Of a DNA stretch of 64,000 nucleotides, positions 18,638 to 25,621 are shown one piece after another (position 1 is the stretch's first letter; every line of letters begins with the position of its first letter). This DNA is from Candidatus Schekmanbacteria bacterium RIFCSPLOWO2_02_FULL_38_14 (lineage in GTDB: Bacteria; Schekmanbacteria; GWA2-38-11): positions 62,001 through 126,000 of the forward strand of contig MGDH01000011.1 of the NCBI GenBank assembly GCA_001790855.1. Reading direction: 5' to 3'. The position numbers were made by a program, and so were the translations under genes. The notes beneath the pieces are model-generated. The model saw only the letters and a program-made list of their open reading frames with translations. It did not search any database and was not told the DNA's origin.

Positions 18638-18812
18638 GCAGATTCCTTTTTATATTTTCTTTTAATGAAAGAAACAACCTGAATACCCTGTACGGAAGCA
18701 CGTGGTAATTTACTTCTGATATAATCATTACTGCTTCTGCAACCTCATCAAACATAACAAGTACAGAGGTGCTCAATGGCGAATAACAGACTTTTTCTGG
18801 GTTCTTGCGCAA
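18627..18812 (-). CDS. Possible small protein upstream of the NlpC/P60 gene
   Basis: 61 codons from a TTG at 18812, preceded by AAGGAG at a rather short distance. Its stop overlaps the TTG start of the lipoprotein gene, a coupling layout. The translation (middle part VLVMFDEVAEAVMIISEV) is not recognised. It could be a true leader peptide or small protein, a remnant of an older gene, or chance. The region 18640-18948 holds no other gene. Confidence 0.3.
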   Translation of the reverse strand: MRKNPEKVCYSPLSTSVLVMFDEVAEAVMIISEVNYHVLPYRVFRLFLSLKENIKRNLLGI

Positions 18813-18840
18813 CCGCTCCTTGGATTTCAGTTCATTTTCC

Positions 18841-18872
18841 TTGACAGAAAGTATATTATTTATAGCATAATT
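18841..18872 (+). promoter_or_regulatory. Candidate sigma-70 promoter for the 189-residue lipoprotein
   Basis: A perfect TTGACA (18841-18846) is followed by an AT-rich stretch with TAGCAT at 16 bp or CATAAT at 19 bp as possible -10 boxes. The lipoprotein ATG is at 18949 with a GGAGG ribosome site. The -10 choice is uncertain. Confidence 0.35.
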
Positions 18873-18948
18873 AAACTATCACAGGCAAAAAAATAATTTA
18901 TAAAACTGTCTTTCCGTTTTTTTACCTCACTCTTTTGGAGGTCTTCTT

Positions 18949-19518
18949 ATGCTTAAATTGAAGTATCTCTGCTTTTACTGTATTTTAACTTCATTCTTAT
19001 CAATAACCTCCTGCACGCATTATCAACCTTTACTTCCAGCCGCAGAGATGCAAAGGTTTACTGATGATGAATTTAAAAATTATTTTCTTAAACGCCTTGA
19101 TGATGTAATCTTTGTTCAGGTCTTTTCAGCAAGATATCCGGTTCTCAAAAAAGTAAGTGATGGATCTACGGCAAGAGATTTAAGAATAGGAACCGTACCC
19201 GGAATAATAGGCAAACACACACCTCTTTTCAATCAATACAAACAGGAATACGAGTTATTGAAAGAAGAGCTTGTAAAAAGAAGCCGCGACAAGAATCTAT
19301 TCCTTCTTGAAGAAACAATGAATAAAGCTGAAGGTCTGCTAAAAGAACATCTTGATAGCATATACTCACAGATTGACAGCGTAATAGGTTCGGAATTTAA
19401 CATGCAATACAATTCACAAGGAATAATAGATGTAAAAAGACTCTATGAAATCAGCAGGCATCAGGGAGAAAGCATGGGAAACCTTGTTGATATGCTTTTT
19501 GAAAGGCGTTATGAATAA
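18949..19518 (+). CDS. Uncharacterised lipoprotein
   Basis: 189 residues. ATG at 18949 follows a strong GGAGG. The N-terminus has two lysines, a hydrophobic run and a lipobox-like ITSC (Cys about residue 22), so it is probably lipid-anchored at the envelope. The rest is mostly helical and charged (EYELLKEELVKRSRDKN), with no known domain recognised. It is monocistronic between the divergent NlpC gene and the amino-sugar operon. No function is proposed. Confidence 0.7.
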   Translation: MLKLKYLCFYCILTSFLSITSCTHYQPLLPAAEMQRFTDDEFKNYFLKRLDDVIFVQVFSARYPVLKKVSDGSTARDLRIGTVPGIIGKHTPLFNQYKQEYELLKEELVKRSRDKNLFLLEETMNKAEGLLKEHLDSIYSQIDSVIGSEFNMQYNSQGIIDVKRLYEISRHQGESMGNLVDMLFERRYE

Positions 19519-19567
19519 AATATATTTAAAATACTTTCACTATATTCCTTCCTATTATTATTTTTCA

Positions 19568-19596
19568 TTGACAATAAGACTGAGTTCATTTAATTT
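19568..19596 (+). promoter_or_regulatory. Candidate promoter of the amino-sugar operon
   Basis: TTGACA (19568-19573), a 17-bp spacer and TAATTT (19591-19596), about 40 bp before the GlmU-like start. The -35 is perfect; the -10 matches only half of the consensus. Confidence 0.35.
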
Positions 19597-19637
19597 CATT
19601 AGATAATGTATCCTTAATTTAAGGAGAAAAATTTTTT

Positions 19638-20834
19638 ATGAGAGCTCTTATCTTAGCAGGTGGCAAAGGGAGAAACCTGGTCCCAATCACAGAAACCCGC
19701 CCTAAATCAATGATAAATATCTGCGGTAAACCTGTTCTGGAGTATATCATCCTTGGATTGAAGGACATTGGAATCAATGACCAGATTATTGTGCTTGGGC
19801 ACCAGAAAGAAAAGATAAAATCATATTTTGGCAGGGGTGATAGATGTGGGGTTTCAATAACCTATGCCGAGCAGAAGGAAACTACAAGCATTGGTGGCGC
19901 AGTAATGTCTGCGCAGAAGTTATTTTCTCAAAACGAATATTTTTTTCTTGTTTATGGAGACATTGTTTTTTCCCCAAACATATTCCTTAACACCCTAATC
20001 TCATTCAACTCAATAAAGGGACCTACTGCAACCATTTGTCTTCCCCCTGCCCCGGGACTTTACGGCAACATCTATATGGACAAGGAAGTTCAGATAACCA
20101 AGATTATAGAAAAACCGGTTAACAGGAAATTCGGAAACTATATCTTGGCTGGAGTCTTTATCCTTCCAACCGATTTCTTTAAGCTGCTGTCAAAAGTTAA
20201 AAGCAACATGGAAAAAGCTTTTGACCTTCTTGTCAAGGATGTAGGGCTTCACGCTTCAATCTTTGAAGAGGACTGGATAGACTTGGGATATCCATGGAAT
20301 GTTATTGATGCAAATAAGATTTTGATGAAGTCAATAGTTAAAACTACGATTCCAACTACCGCAAGATTTGAAGACAATGTGCGTATAAACGGGCCAGTGT
20401 TCATTGAGGACAATGTAACAATAAAAGCCGGAGCTACTATAAACGGTCCCTGTTATATAGGCGCTGATTCCTTTGTTGGCAACAACTCCCTTATAAGGGA
20501 ATATACTTCACTCGGGGCAAGAAGCCTTGTCGGGTACGGGGTTGAAATCAAAAACAGCATAATATTTGATAAGGCAAAGATAGGGCGCCTTTCTTTTATA
20601 GGAGACAGCATTATTGGTGACAGTGTTGATATAGGTTCAGGAGTAATGACAGTAAATACTGATATAGAAAAGAAAACCATCAAAACTCATATAAACGGCA
20701 AATACATTGACAGCAAACTTGAAAAGCTCGGAGCCTTTATCGGAGACGATGCTGTTATAGGTGCTTCAAACACAATCTTGCCTGGAACCATTATCCCTCA
20801 CAAAGCCAAAATCCCTCACAAGGGATCTATCTGA
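19638..20834 (+). CDS. Bifunctional sugar-1-phosphate nucleotidylyltransferase/acetyltransferase, archaeal GlmU type
   Basis: 398 residues. The N-terminal nucleotidyltransferase has LILAGGKGRNLVPITETRPK and GKPVLEYIILGL; the usual G-x-G-x-R reads GGKGRNL with Asn where Thr is common. Residues about 245-398 form a left-handed beta-helix of hexapeptide repeats (IEDNVTIKAGATINGP and so on). This is the archaeal/thermophile-type GlmU layout, which makes UDP-GlcNAc from GlcN-1-P. glmS follows 12 bp later, which supports an amino-sugar role. Exact sugar specificity is inferred from context. Confidence 0.8.
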   Translation: MRALILAGGKGRNLVPITETRPKSMINICGKPVLEYIILGLKDIGINDQIIVLGHQKEKIKSYFGRGDRCGVSITYAEQKETTSIGGAVMSAQKLFSQNEYFFLVYGDIVFSPNIFLNTLISFNSIKGPTATICLPPAPGLYGNIYMDKEVQITKIIEKPVNRKFGNYILAGVFILPTDFFKLLSKVKSNMEKAFDLLVKDVGLHASIFEEDWIDLGYPWNVIDANKILMKSIVKTTIPTTARFEDNVRINGPVFIEDNVTIKAGATINGPCYIGADSFVGNNSLIREYTSLGARSLVGYGVEIKNSIIFDKAKIGRLSFIGDSIIGDSVDIGSGVMTVNTDIEKKTIKTHINGKYIDSKLEKLGAFIGDDAVIGASNTILPGTIIPHKAKIPHKGSI

Positions 20835-20846
20835 AGAGATTTGTTT

Positions 20847-22658
20847 ATGTGCGGAATAAGCGGATTAATCGGACGAGCAGATATAACGAAAAAACTTTAT
20901 AATAGCATAAGGAATCTTGAATACCGCGGCTATGATTCCTGCGGAATTGCTGTGCTTTCAGACGGACAGATCAAAATAAAGAAAAACATCGGCGCAGTGG
21001 ATGAAGTAAACCAAAAAGAAAAATTTCTTGAACTGTCAGGGAAAATAGGGATTGCACATACAAGATGGGCAACACACGGAGGTGTTTCAAAAGAGAACTC
21101 ACACCCTCACTCGAGCTGCAACAAGGAATTTGCCATAGTACATAATGGCATTATTTCAAATTACAGGGAACTTAAATCAGAGCTTCAGAAAAAAGGGCAT
21201 AAATTTCTTTCTGAAACAGATACTGAAGTAATTGTCCACGAGATTGAAGAGTTTTACAGCAAATTCAGAGATGTGGAAAAAGCAATCAGAGAAACAATAA
21301 AAAGATTATCAGGAACCTATGCTTTTGCACTGATATCAGTCCACTCTCCTGAAACAATATACTGCGCAAGGAATGAAAGCCCTCTTGTCCTGGGAGTTGG
21401 TATGGGGGATATGTTTATTGGTTCTGACTTAAATGCTTTTATCGAATATACAAAAAATATTGTTTTTCTGAATGACGGAGAATATGCCATTGTCACAAAA
21501 GATAACTTCCAAATAAAAGACGCTTTTACAGGAAAAGAGAAAGAAAGGGAAATCAAAAAAATAGAGTGGGATGCTGAAATGGCTAAAAAGGGCGGCTATC
21601 CCCATTACATGCTGAAGGAAATCTATGAAGAGCCACAGACAATAATCAATGCCCTCAATATAGAAAAAGAATCAATTTTGACACTGGCAAAAATGATACT
21701 TGAAAGCGAAAAGACATACTTTGTCGGAGTTGGAACCACATATTATGTTGCTCTGTGTGCACAGTATTATTTTTCAAGTCTGACAGGCAAATATATCCCT
21801 GCCATATCTTCTGATGAATTTGAATACATCGCTGAGGTAAATGAAAAAACGCTTATAATTGCAATTTCCCAGTCAGGAGAGACATACGATACATTAAGGG
21901 CTCTGAGGTTTTCCAAATCAAATAAATCAAAAACATCTGCAATAGTTAACGTTGTCGGGTCTTCAATGGCAAGAGAGGTAAATCACTCCATAATGCAGGA
22001 TTCAGGACCGGAGATATGTGTATTGAGCACAAAAGCTGCCCTTTCACAGATAGTAATCCTGATTCGCATTGCCATTGAGTTGCAGAAAATAAGAAAAAAT
22101 ATTTCTCAAAAGACCTACCAGAGATTTCACAGAGAACTTGAAGAAGGCTCAGAAATAATAAGAACAATATTGAACGAACATTCTGCAATCATAAGAAACA
22201 TAGCATACAAACACGCCCGTGTTAAAAACTGGCTCTATCTTGGAAGAGGAATCTACAGCGCCATAGCGCTTGAATCAGCCCTGAAAATGAAAGAAGTCAC
22301 TTACAACCATGCAGAGGGTATGTCGGGTGGTTTTATGAAGCATGGAACAATCGCATTAATTGACAAAGACATTAACTCTTTAATCTTTATGCCACCAAAA
22401 GAAGATAACGCATTATTTTCTTTAACTCTTGGGAATGTTGAAGAGATAAAGGCAAGAACAGGTTTTGTTTTAGGGCTTCATTTTGGAGATGCAAAAGGAA
22501 TTTTTGATGAAGAAGTAATTCTGCCAAAATCTCCTCATCTGATAGCTCCTCTGATGCAGCTTATTGCTGGTCAGCTTTTTGCTTATTTTTCTGCTACTGC
22601 GCTTAAAAAAAATGTTGACAAACCGCGTTCTCTTGCAAAATCTGTAACAGTTGCATGA
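20847..22658 (+). CDS. glmS: Glutamine-fructose-6-phosphate aminotransferase
   Basis: 603 residues from the ATG at 20847. A TTG two codons earlier is rejected, because the mature enzyme needs Cys directly after Met: MCGISGLIG. The glutaminase domain has THTRWATHG-type sequence (AHTRWATHGGVS) and LEYRGYDSCGIA; two SIS domains follow (VGVGTTYYVALCAQYY, SQSGETYDTLRAL) and the conserved C-terminus ends DKPRSLAKSVTV. It makes glucosamine-6-phosphate for peptidoglycan and LPS. No glmS ribozyme fits in the 12-bp gap upstream. Confidence 0.95.
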   Translation: MCGISGLIGRADITKKLYNSIRNLEYRGYDSCGIAVLSDGQIKIKKNIGAVDEVNQKEKFLELSGKIGIAHTRWATHGGVSKENSHPHSSCNKEFAIVHNGIISNYRELKSELQKKGHKFLSETDTEVIVHEIEEFYSKFRDVEKAIRETIKRLSGTYAFALISVHSPETIYCARNESPLVLGVGMGDMFIGSDLNAFIEYTKNIVFLNDGEYAIVTKDNFQIKDAFTGKEKEREIKKIEWDAEMAKKGGYPHYMLKEIYEEPQTIINALNIEKESILTLAKMILESEKTYFVGVGTTYYVALCAQYYFSSLTGKYIPAISSDEFEYIAEVNEKTLIIAISQSGETYDTLRALRFSKSNKSKTSAIVNVVGSSMAREVNHSIMQDSGPEICVLSTKAALSQIVILIRIAIELQKIRKNISQKTYQRFHRELEEGSEIIRTILNEHSAIIRNIAYKHARVKNWLYLGRGIYSAIALESALKMKEVTYNHAEGMSGGFMKHGTIALIDKDINSLIFMPPKEDNALFSLTLGNVEEIKARTGFVLGLHFGDAKGIFDEEVILPKSPHLIAPLMQLIAGQLFAYFSATALKKNVDKPRSLAKSVTVA

Positions 22659-22661
22659 TGG

Positions 22662-22723
22662 TTCGACAAGCTCACCATGCTCTCATACTGAGTCAGCAGA
22701 AAAAGCACCCTGAGCTTGTCGAA
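22662..22723. repeat. 13-bp perfect inverted repeat TTCGACAAGCTCA / TGAGCTTGTCGAA
   Basis: Arms at 22662-22674 and 22711-22723 are exact reverse complements, with a 36-bp loop between glmS and the next gene. The CCCTGAGCTTGTCGAAGGG unit is a widely dispersed repeat in many bacterial phyla. The same arm sits at 301-313. It would form a strong hairpin in the transcript. Confidence 0.8.
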
Positions 22724-22745
22724 GGGTAATTGGAGAAAAATATTA

Positions 22746-23426
22746 ATGTTATTGCCATCAGATTTTTTTGACCTGAGCAGATTTGAGCATAAGAGACTGT
22801 TTGAAGGTCTTCAGTTTGTCTGGGACTGTTTAAAGATTTTTCCTGACTACCTGAAAAATAATTTAAGACCCGGAATCAACTCCAAAATTACAGATGGTGT
22901 TTATCTGCAAGGGCATGACATTTTTATTGGTGAAAATACTACAATTGAACCCGGCACTGTAATAAAAGGACCAGCAATTATTGGTAATAATGTTGAAATC
23001 CGTTCCTGTGCATATATACGCGGAAATGTTATTGTCGGTAATAACTGTGTCATAGGTCATGCTTCAGAGATTAAAAACAGCATAATGATTGATGGTTCCA
23101 ATGCGCCTCATTTCAACTATCTTGGTGACAGTGTTCTTGGAAACAATGTAAATCTCGGAGCTGGAACTATTCTCTCAAATTATAAGATATCTATTGATAA
23201 ATCTATAAAAATAAAAATAAACAATAAGCTCTATGATACAGGTTTAATAAAGCTCGGAGCCATTATGGGAGATAACTCTGGAACAGGGTGCAATGCTGTT
23301 TTAAATCCGGGAACCCTTGTAGGAAAAAGGTCTTTAATCTATCCACTTGCATCGGCACATGGTTATATCCCACCTGATACAGTAGTCAAGCTAAGGCAGG
23401 ACATTGAAATAAAAAAACTAAGATAG
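22746..23426 (+). CDS. Left-handed beta-helix acyltransferase, GlmU C-domain-like
   Basis: 226 residues from the ATG at 22746, with GGAG ten bases upstream; a TTG at 22716 would start inside the inverted repeat and is rejected. Most of the protein is hexapeptide repeat (IFIGENTTIEPGTVIKGPAI, IIGNNVEI), with HFNYLGDSVLGNNVNLGAGT matching the acetyl-CoA-binding region of GlmU C-domains. The acetyl acceptor is unknown. The gene lies behind a GlmU-like gene and glmS, so an amino-sugar acetylation role is likely. Confidence 0.75.
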   Translation: MLLPSDFFDLSRFEHKRLFEGLQFVWDCLKIFPDYLKNNLRPGINSKITDGVYLQGHDIFIGENTTIEPGTVIKGPAIIGNNVEIRSCAYIRGNVIVGNNCVIGHASEIKNSIMIDGSNAPHFNYLGDSVLGNNVNLGAGTILSNYKISIDKSIKIKINNKLYDTGLIKLGAIMGDNSGTGCNAVLNPGTLVGKRSLIYPLASAHGYIPPDTVVKLRQDIEIKKLR

Positions 23427-23579
23427 AATTTTTTAAGAATTTCAATTACAAACGCATCTCTTCCCTTAACATCAGCAACTTTTATCTTGATTTTTTTTTA
23501 GTAATAAATATTATTGTCTCAGATTTTTGCTGGAAATATTAATCAGGATTACTTAATTTAAATTTTTGATTTTTCAAAC

Positions 23580-23660
23580 GCCGGAGTGGTGGAATTGGCA
23601 GACACACCATCTTGAGGGGGTGGCGGGTTTCCCGTGGGGGTTCGAATCCCCCCTTCGGCA
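23580..23660 (+). tRNA. tRNA-Leu (anticodon GAG)
   Basis: 81 nt cloverleaf. Acceptor GCCGGAG pairs with CTTCGGC, with one G-T, and A is the discriminator. The anticodon arm CCATC-TTGAGGG-GGTGG shows GAG, reading CUC and CUU. A long variable arm (CGGGTTTCCCGT) marks a class II tRNA, and the T arm is GGGGG-TTCGAAT-CCCCC. CCA is not encoded (TCT follows), so the CCA-adding enzyme at 34200-35579 would be needed. The flanking spacers 23427-23579 and 23661-23859 are AT-rich with no other gene. Confidence 0.95.
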
Positions 23661-23859
23661 TCTATCATAATATTTATCAGATACCTTGAAGAATCAAAAA
23701 TCCATTTTAAGATTAATTATTTACATTCAATTTACAAAAATTTACAATATTTCCATATTTTATTTATAAATTAAAAGTTAATTATATTTATCTTTTAATC
23801 AAAAATTGTGTATCTTGTTTTTTTGAGATAAAAATATTGTTTTTGTAAGGAGACCTTTA

Positions 23860-24765
23860 ATGACAACAATAAAACAAATGAGACAGAAACCTATTAAACT
23901 AAAAGCTGTATTTTATACCGCTCTATCACTAATATGGATCTTCGCTACTGTTGCTTTAGGCCATGTGGTTATGGTGATAATCAATAAGGAGCATCCCGAA
24001 TTAATGTGGTCATTTGGGCAGTGGTGTATGGTTGTCGGGTTTCTCTTTATTGTCTTAACAAGATTCTTTAAAAGCGACGGGTGGCAGAGCTTTTTCGGGG
24101 TTTTAGGCGGCACAGGAATGTGGATATCCTTTGAATATGGGCTTATCTATGGCGGTGAAAGATTGGGGGTATCTTATACCTATAACGGAAGCTATCCAGA
24201 ATACAGGATGATGCAATGGTCAGTTGGAGTTCTGTTAATGGTCTGCATGTATCTTATGTTTCAGGAAAGCGTAAGGTGCAATCTTTTTGCTTACCTCAGA
24301 AGAAAACTCCATCTTATGAGAGGTGCTGTAGCAACCGGAAAAATAGACAACTATGGACCACGAACCGCTTTTGAATATATTATGACAACGTGGTTTTTCT
24401 ATGTCCTGCTGATTATGGGTTACGATGAAGCGATCTTTGGCGCAAAGGGTAAATTCATTTATGCCGTGTTCTTTTGTTCTTTTGCAGTAGCTTTTTATCT
24501 TGCATACAAGTTACTAAACTTTGATACGTTCGGTGCAAATCTAAGGTATTCCATTCCTGTAGTTTTGATATTCTGGAACGATATTGAGATCCTTGCTAAA
24601 TGGGGCATGCTAAAAGAACCCTGGGTTCATATCAACTGGCCTATTATGTTAGCAATAATCTTTGGTTTCTGCTTTTCAAGTTATCTTATCTACAAAGATT
24701 TGTCTGCAAAAAGAAGCAAGGAAACAATGCCAGTGATTGAAGACTTGAAACAGGCGGAAATATAA
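23860..24765 (+). CDS. Multi-pass membrane protein of unknown function
   Basis: 301 residues, about eight hydrophobic segments, ATG at 23860 behind AAGGAG. It is rich in Trp, Tyr and Met, with conserved-looking charged spots between helices (ESVRCNLFAYLRRK, YDEAIFGAKGK). I do not recognise the family. The secreted protein gene starts 42 bp after its stop, so the two may be cotranscribed. It follows a tRNA gene, a frequent place for acquired genes, but nothing else marks it as mobile. Confidence 0.6.
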   Translation: MTTIKQMRQKPIKLKAVFYTALSLIWIFATVALGHVVMVIINKEHPELMWSFGQWCMVVGFLFIVLTRFFKSDGWQSFFGVLGGTGMWISFEYGLIYGGERLGVSYTYNGSYPEYRMMQWSVGVLLMVCMYLMFQESVRCNLFAYLRRKLHLMRGAVATGKIDNYGPRTAFEYIMTTWFFYVLLIMGYDEAIFGAKGKFIYAVFFCSFAVAFYLAYKLLNFDTFGANLRYSIPVVLIFWNDIEILAKWGMLKEPWVHINWPIMLAIIFGFCFSSYLIYKDLSAKRSKETMPVIEDLKQAEI

Positions 24766-24807
24766 AATAATTTATAACCTGTAACTTATAACTTTAAAGA
24801 GGTAAAA

Positions 24808-25284
24808 ATGAAAAATATAAAAATAATGATTTTTTTTATATTGCTTATGTCAACAGCAGCATTGCTTAATGCCGAAACTCTTAAGGCTGTTGTTATAGAT
24901 GGGAATACTCTGTTTAATAACGCCTACAGTCCGCAGAATAAGCCTTATACTGAGGAAGAACTTGTTGTTGCTAAAACCAATGCTGAGAGAGGAGGCAAGC
25001 TTTTCCTCCTTACCAAAGATGGTACTCTCTACTATCCAGCTCCAAAAAAAGGAGAAAAATCCGCAATATTCCTGAATCAAAACATGAATGCCCCGAGAAT
25101 TACACGCATCTTTGGAAAAGAGCTTCAAGCTCAAATCAATGCTCAAAACAAAAAGAAATTTACCTGGCTAACCCTTGTTCATGTTGTCGGCAATGAAGTT
25201 GAGATAACAGGGGATATATATCCAGGCTATTCCGGAGTTAAAGGAATTCATATAAAGACTATAAAATGTGATAAGGTGCCGTAA
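24808..25284 (+). CDS. Small exported protein of unknown function
   Basis: 158 residues. Typical cleavable signal peptide: MKNIKIMIFFILLMSTAALLN, cleavage probably near NAE. No lipobox Cys. The mature part (about 137 residues, GGKLFLLTKDGTLYYPAPKKG) looks like a small beta-rich periplasmic domain. I do not recognise the family. It lies behind the membrane protein and ends in a 337-bp spacer before the radical SAM gene. Confidence 0.6.
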   Translation: MKNIKIMIFFILLMSTAALLNAETLKAVVIDGNTLFNNAYSPQNKPYTEEELVVAKTNAERGGKLFLLTKDGTLYYPAPKKGEKSAIFLNQNMNAPRITRIFGKELQAQINAQNKKKFTWLTLVHVVGNEVEITGDIYPGYSGVKGIHIKTIKCDKVP

Positions 25285-25318
25285 GTTATAGAATGCTTTA
25301 AGCCCGGAAGAGCAGAAG

Positions 25319-25350
25319 TCATTGCAAGAAGTGTAACGACAAAGCAATCT
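25319..25350. repeat. GTCATTGCAAG...CAAAGCAATCT dispersed repeat
   Basis: The 25285-25621 spacer carries GTCATTGCAAGAAGTGTAAC then GACAAAGCAATCT, a variant of the common CATTGCGA...GAAGCAATC repeat. The remainder of the spacer holds the promoter-like and hairpin sequences listed next; no ORF is seen. Confidence 0.6.
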
Positions 25351-25461
25351 TATTTGCCGAACTTACTATTTCCACCCACATAAAATGTAATAACTTGTCT
25401 AAACAGCCTGTTCGAACCTGTCACATTTTTCCAAACAAACAACTTTTCCCTTAAGATTCTG

Positions 25462-25490
25462 TTGACTTTTTAGATTTTCAATGATAAAAA
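25462..25490 (+). promoter_or_regulatory. Candidate sigma-70 promoter upstream of the radical SAM gene
   Basis: TTGACT (25462-25467), 17-bp spacer, TAAAAA (25485-25490), about 135 bp before the radical SAM ATG at 25622. The -35 is 5 of 6 and the -10 is 4 of 6. A strong hairpin begins only 7 bases after the -10 end. Confidence 0.4.
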
Positions 25491-25496
25491 TTTTTA

Positions 25497-25545
25497 AACC
25501 TGAATCAGGCAGTTCAGCATAATTCTCTGATTCGGGTTATTTTTT
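25497..25545 (+). terminator. 12-bp hairpin followed by a T-run
   Basis: AACCTGAATCAG (25497-25508) pairs with CTGATTCGGGTT (25527-25538) with one G-T, loop of 18 nt, followed by TTTTTT (25540-25545). It is the best intrinsic-terminator shape in the window. It could end the transcript of the exported protein 210 bp upstream, or act as an attenuator between the candidate promoter and the radical SAM gene. Confidence 0.6.
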
Positions 25546-25621
25546 AATACAGGTTTTCTAAACATTTTAAGCTTAGAAAGAAGATATAAGAAAAGGTTTA
25601 CAGCTTTTTTTTATTTGAAAA

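Noticed and set aside
19601-19620. dif site near TTAGATAATGTATCC
   Set aside because: It lacks the two symmetrical 11-bp arms around a central region that XerCD need.
20835-20846. glmS ribozyme or riboswitch upstream of glmS
   Set aside because: The gap to the preceding gene is only 12 bp, too small for such an element.
22716-22745. TTG start of the beta-helix acyltransferase inside the inverted repeat
   Set aside because: The ATG at 22746 has GGAG upstream and the extra residues come from repeat sequence.
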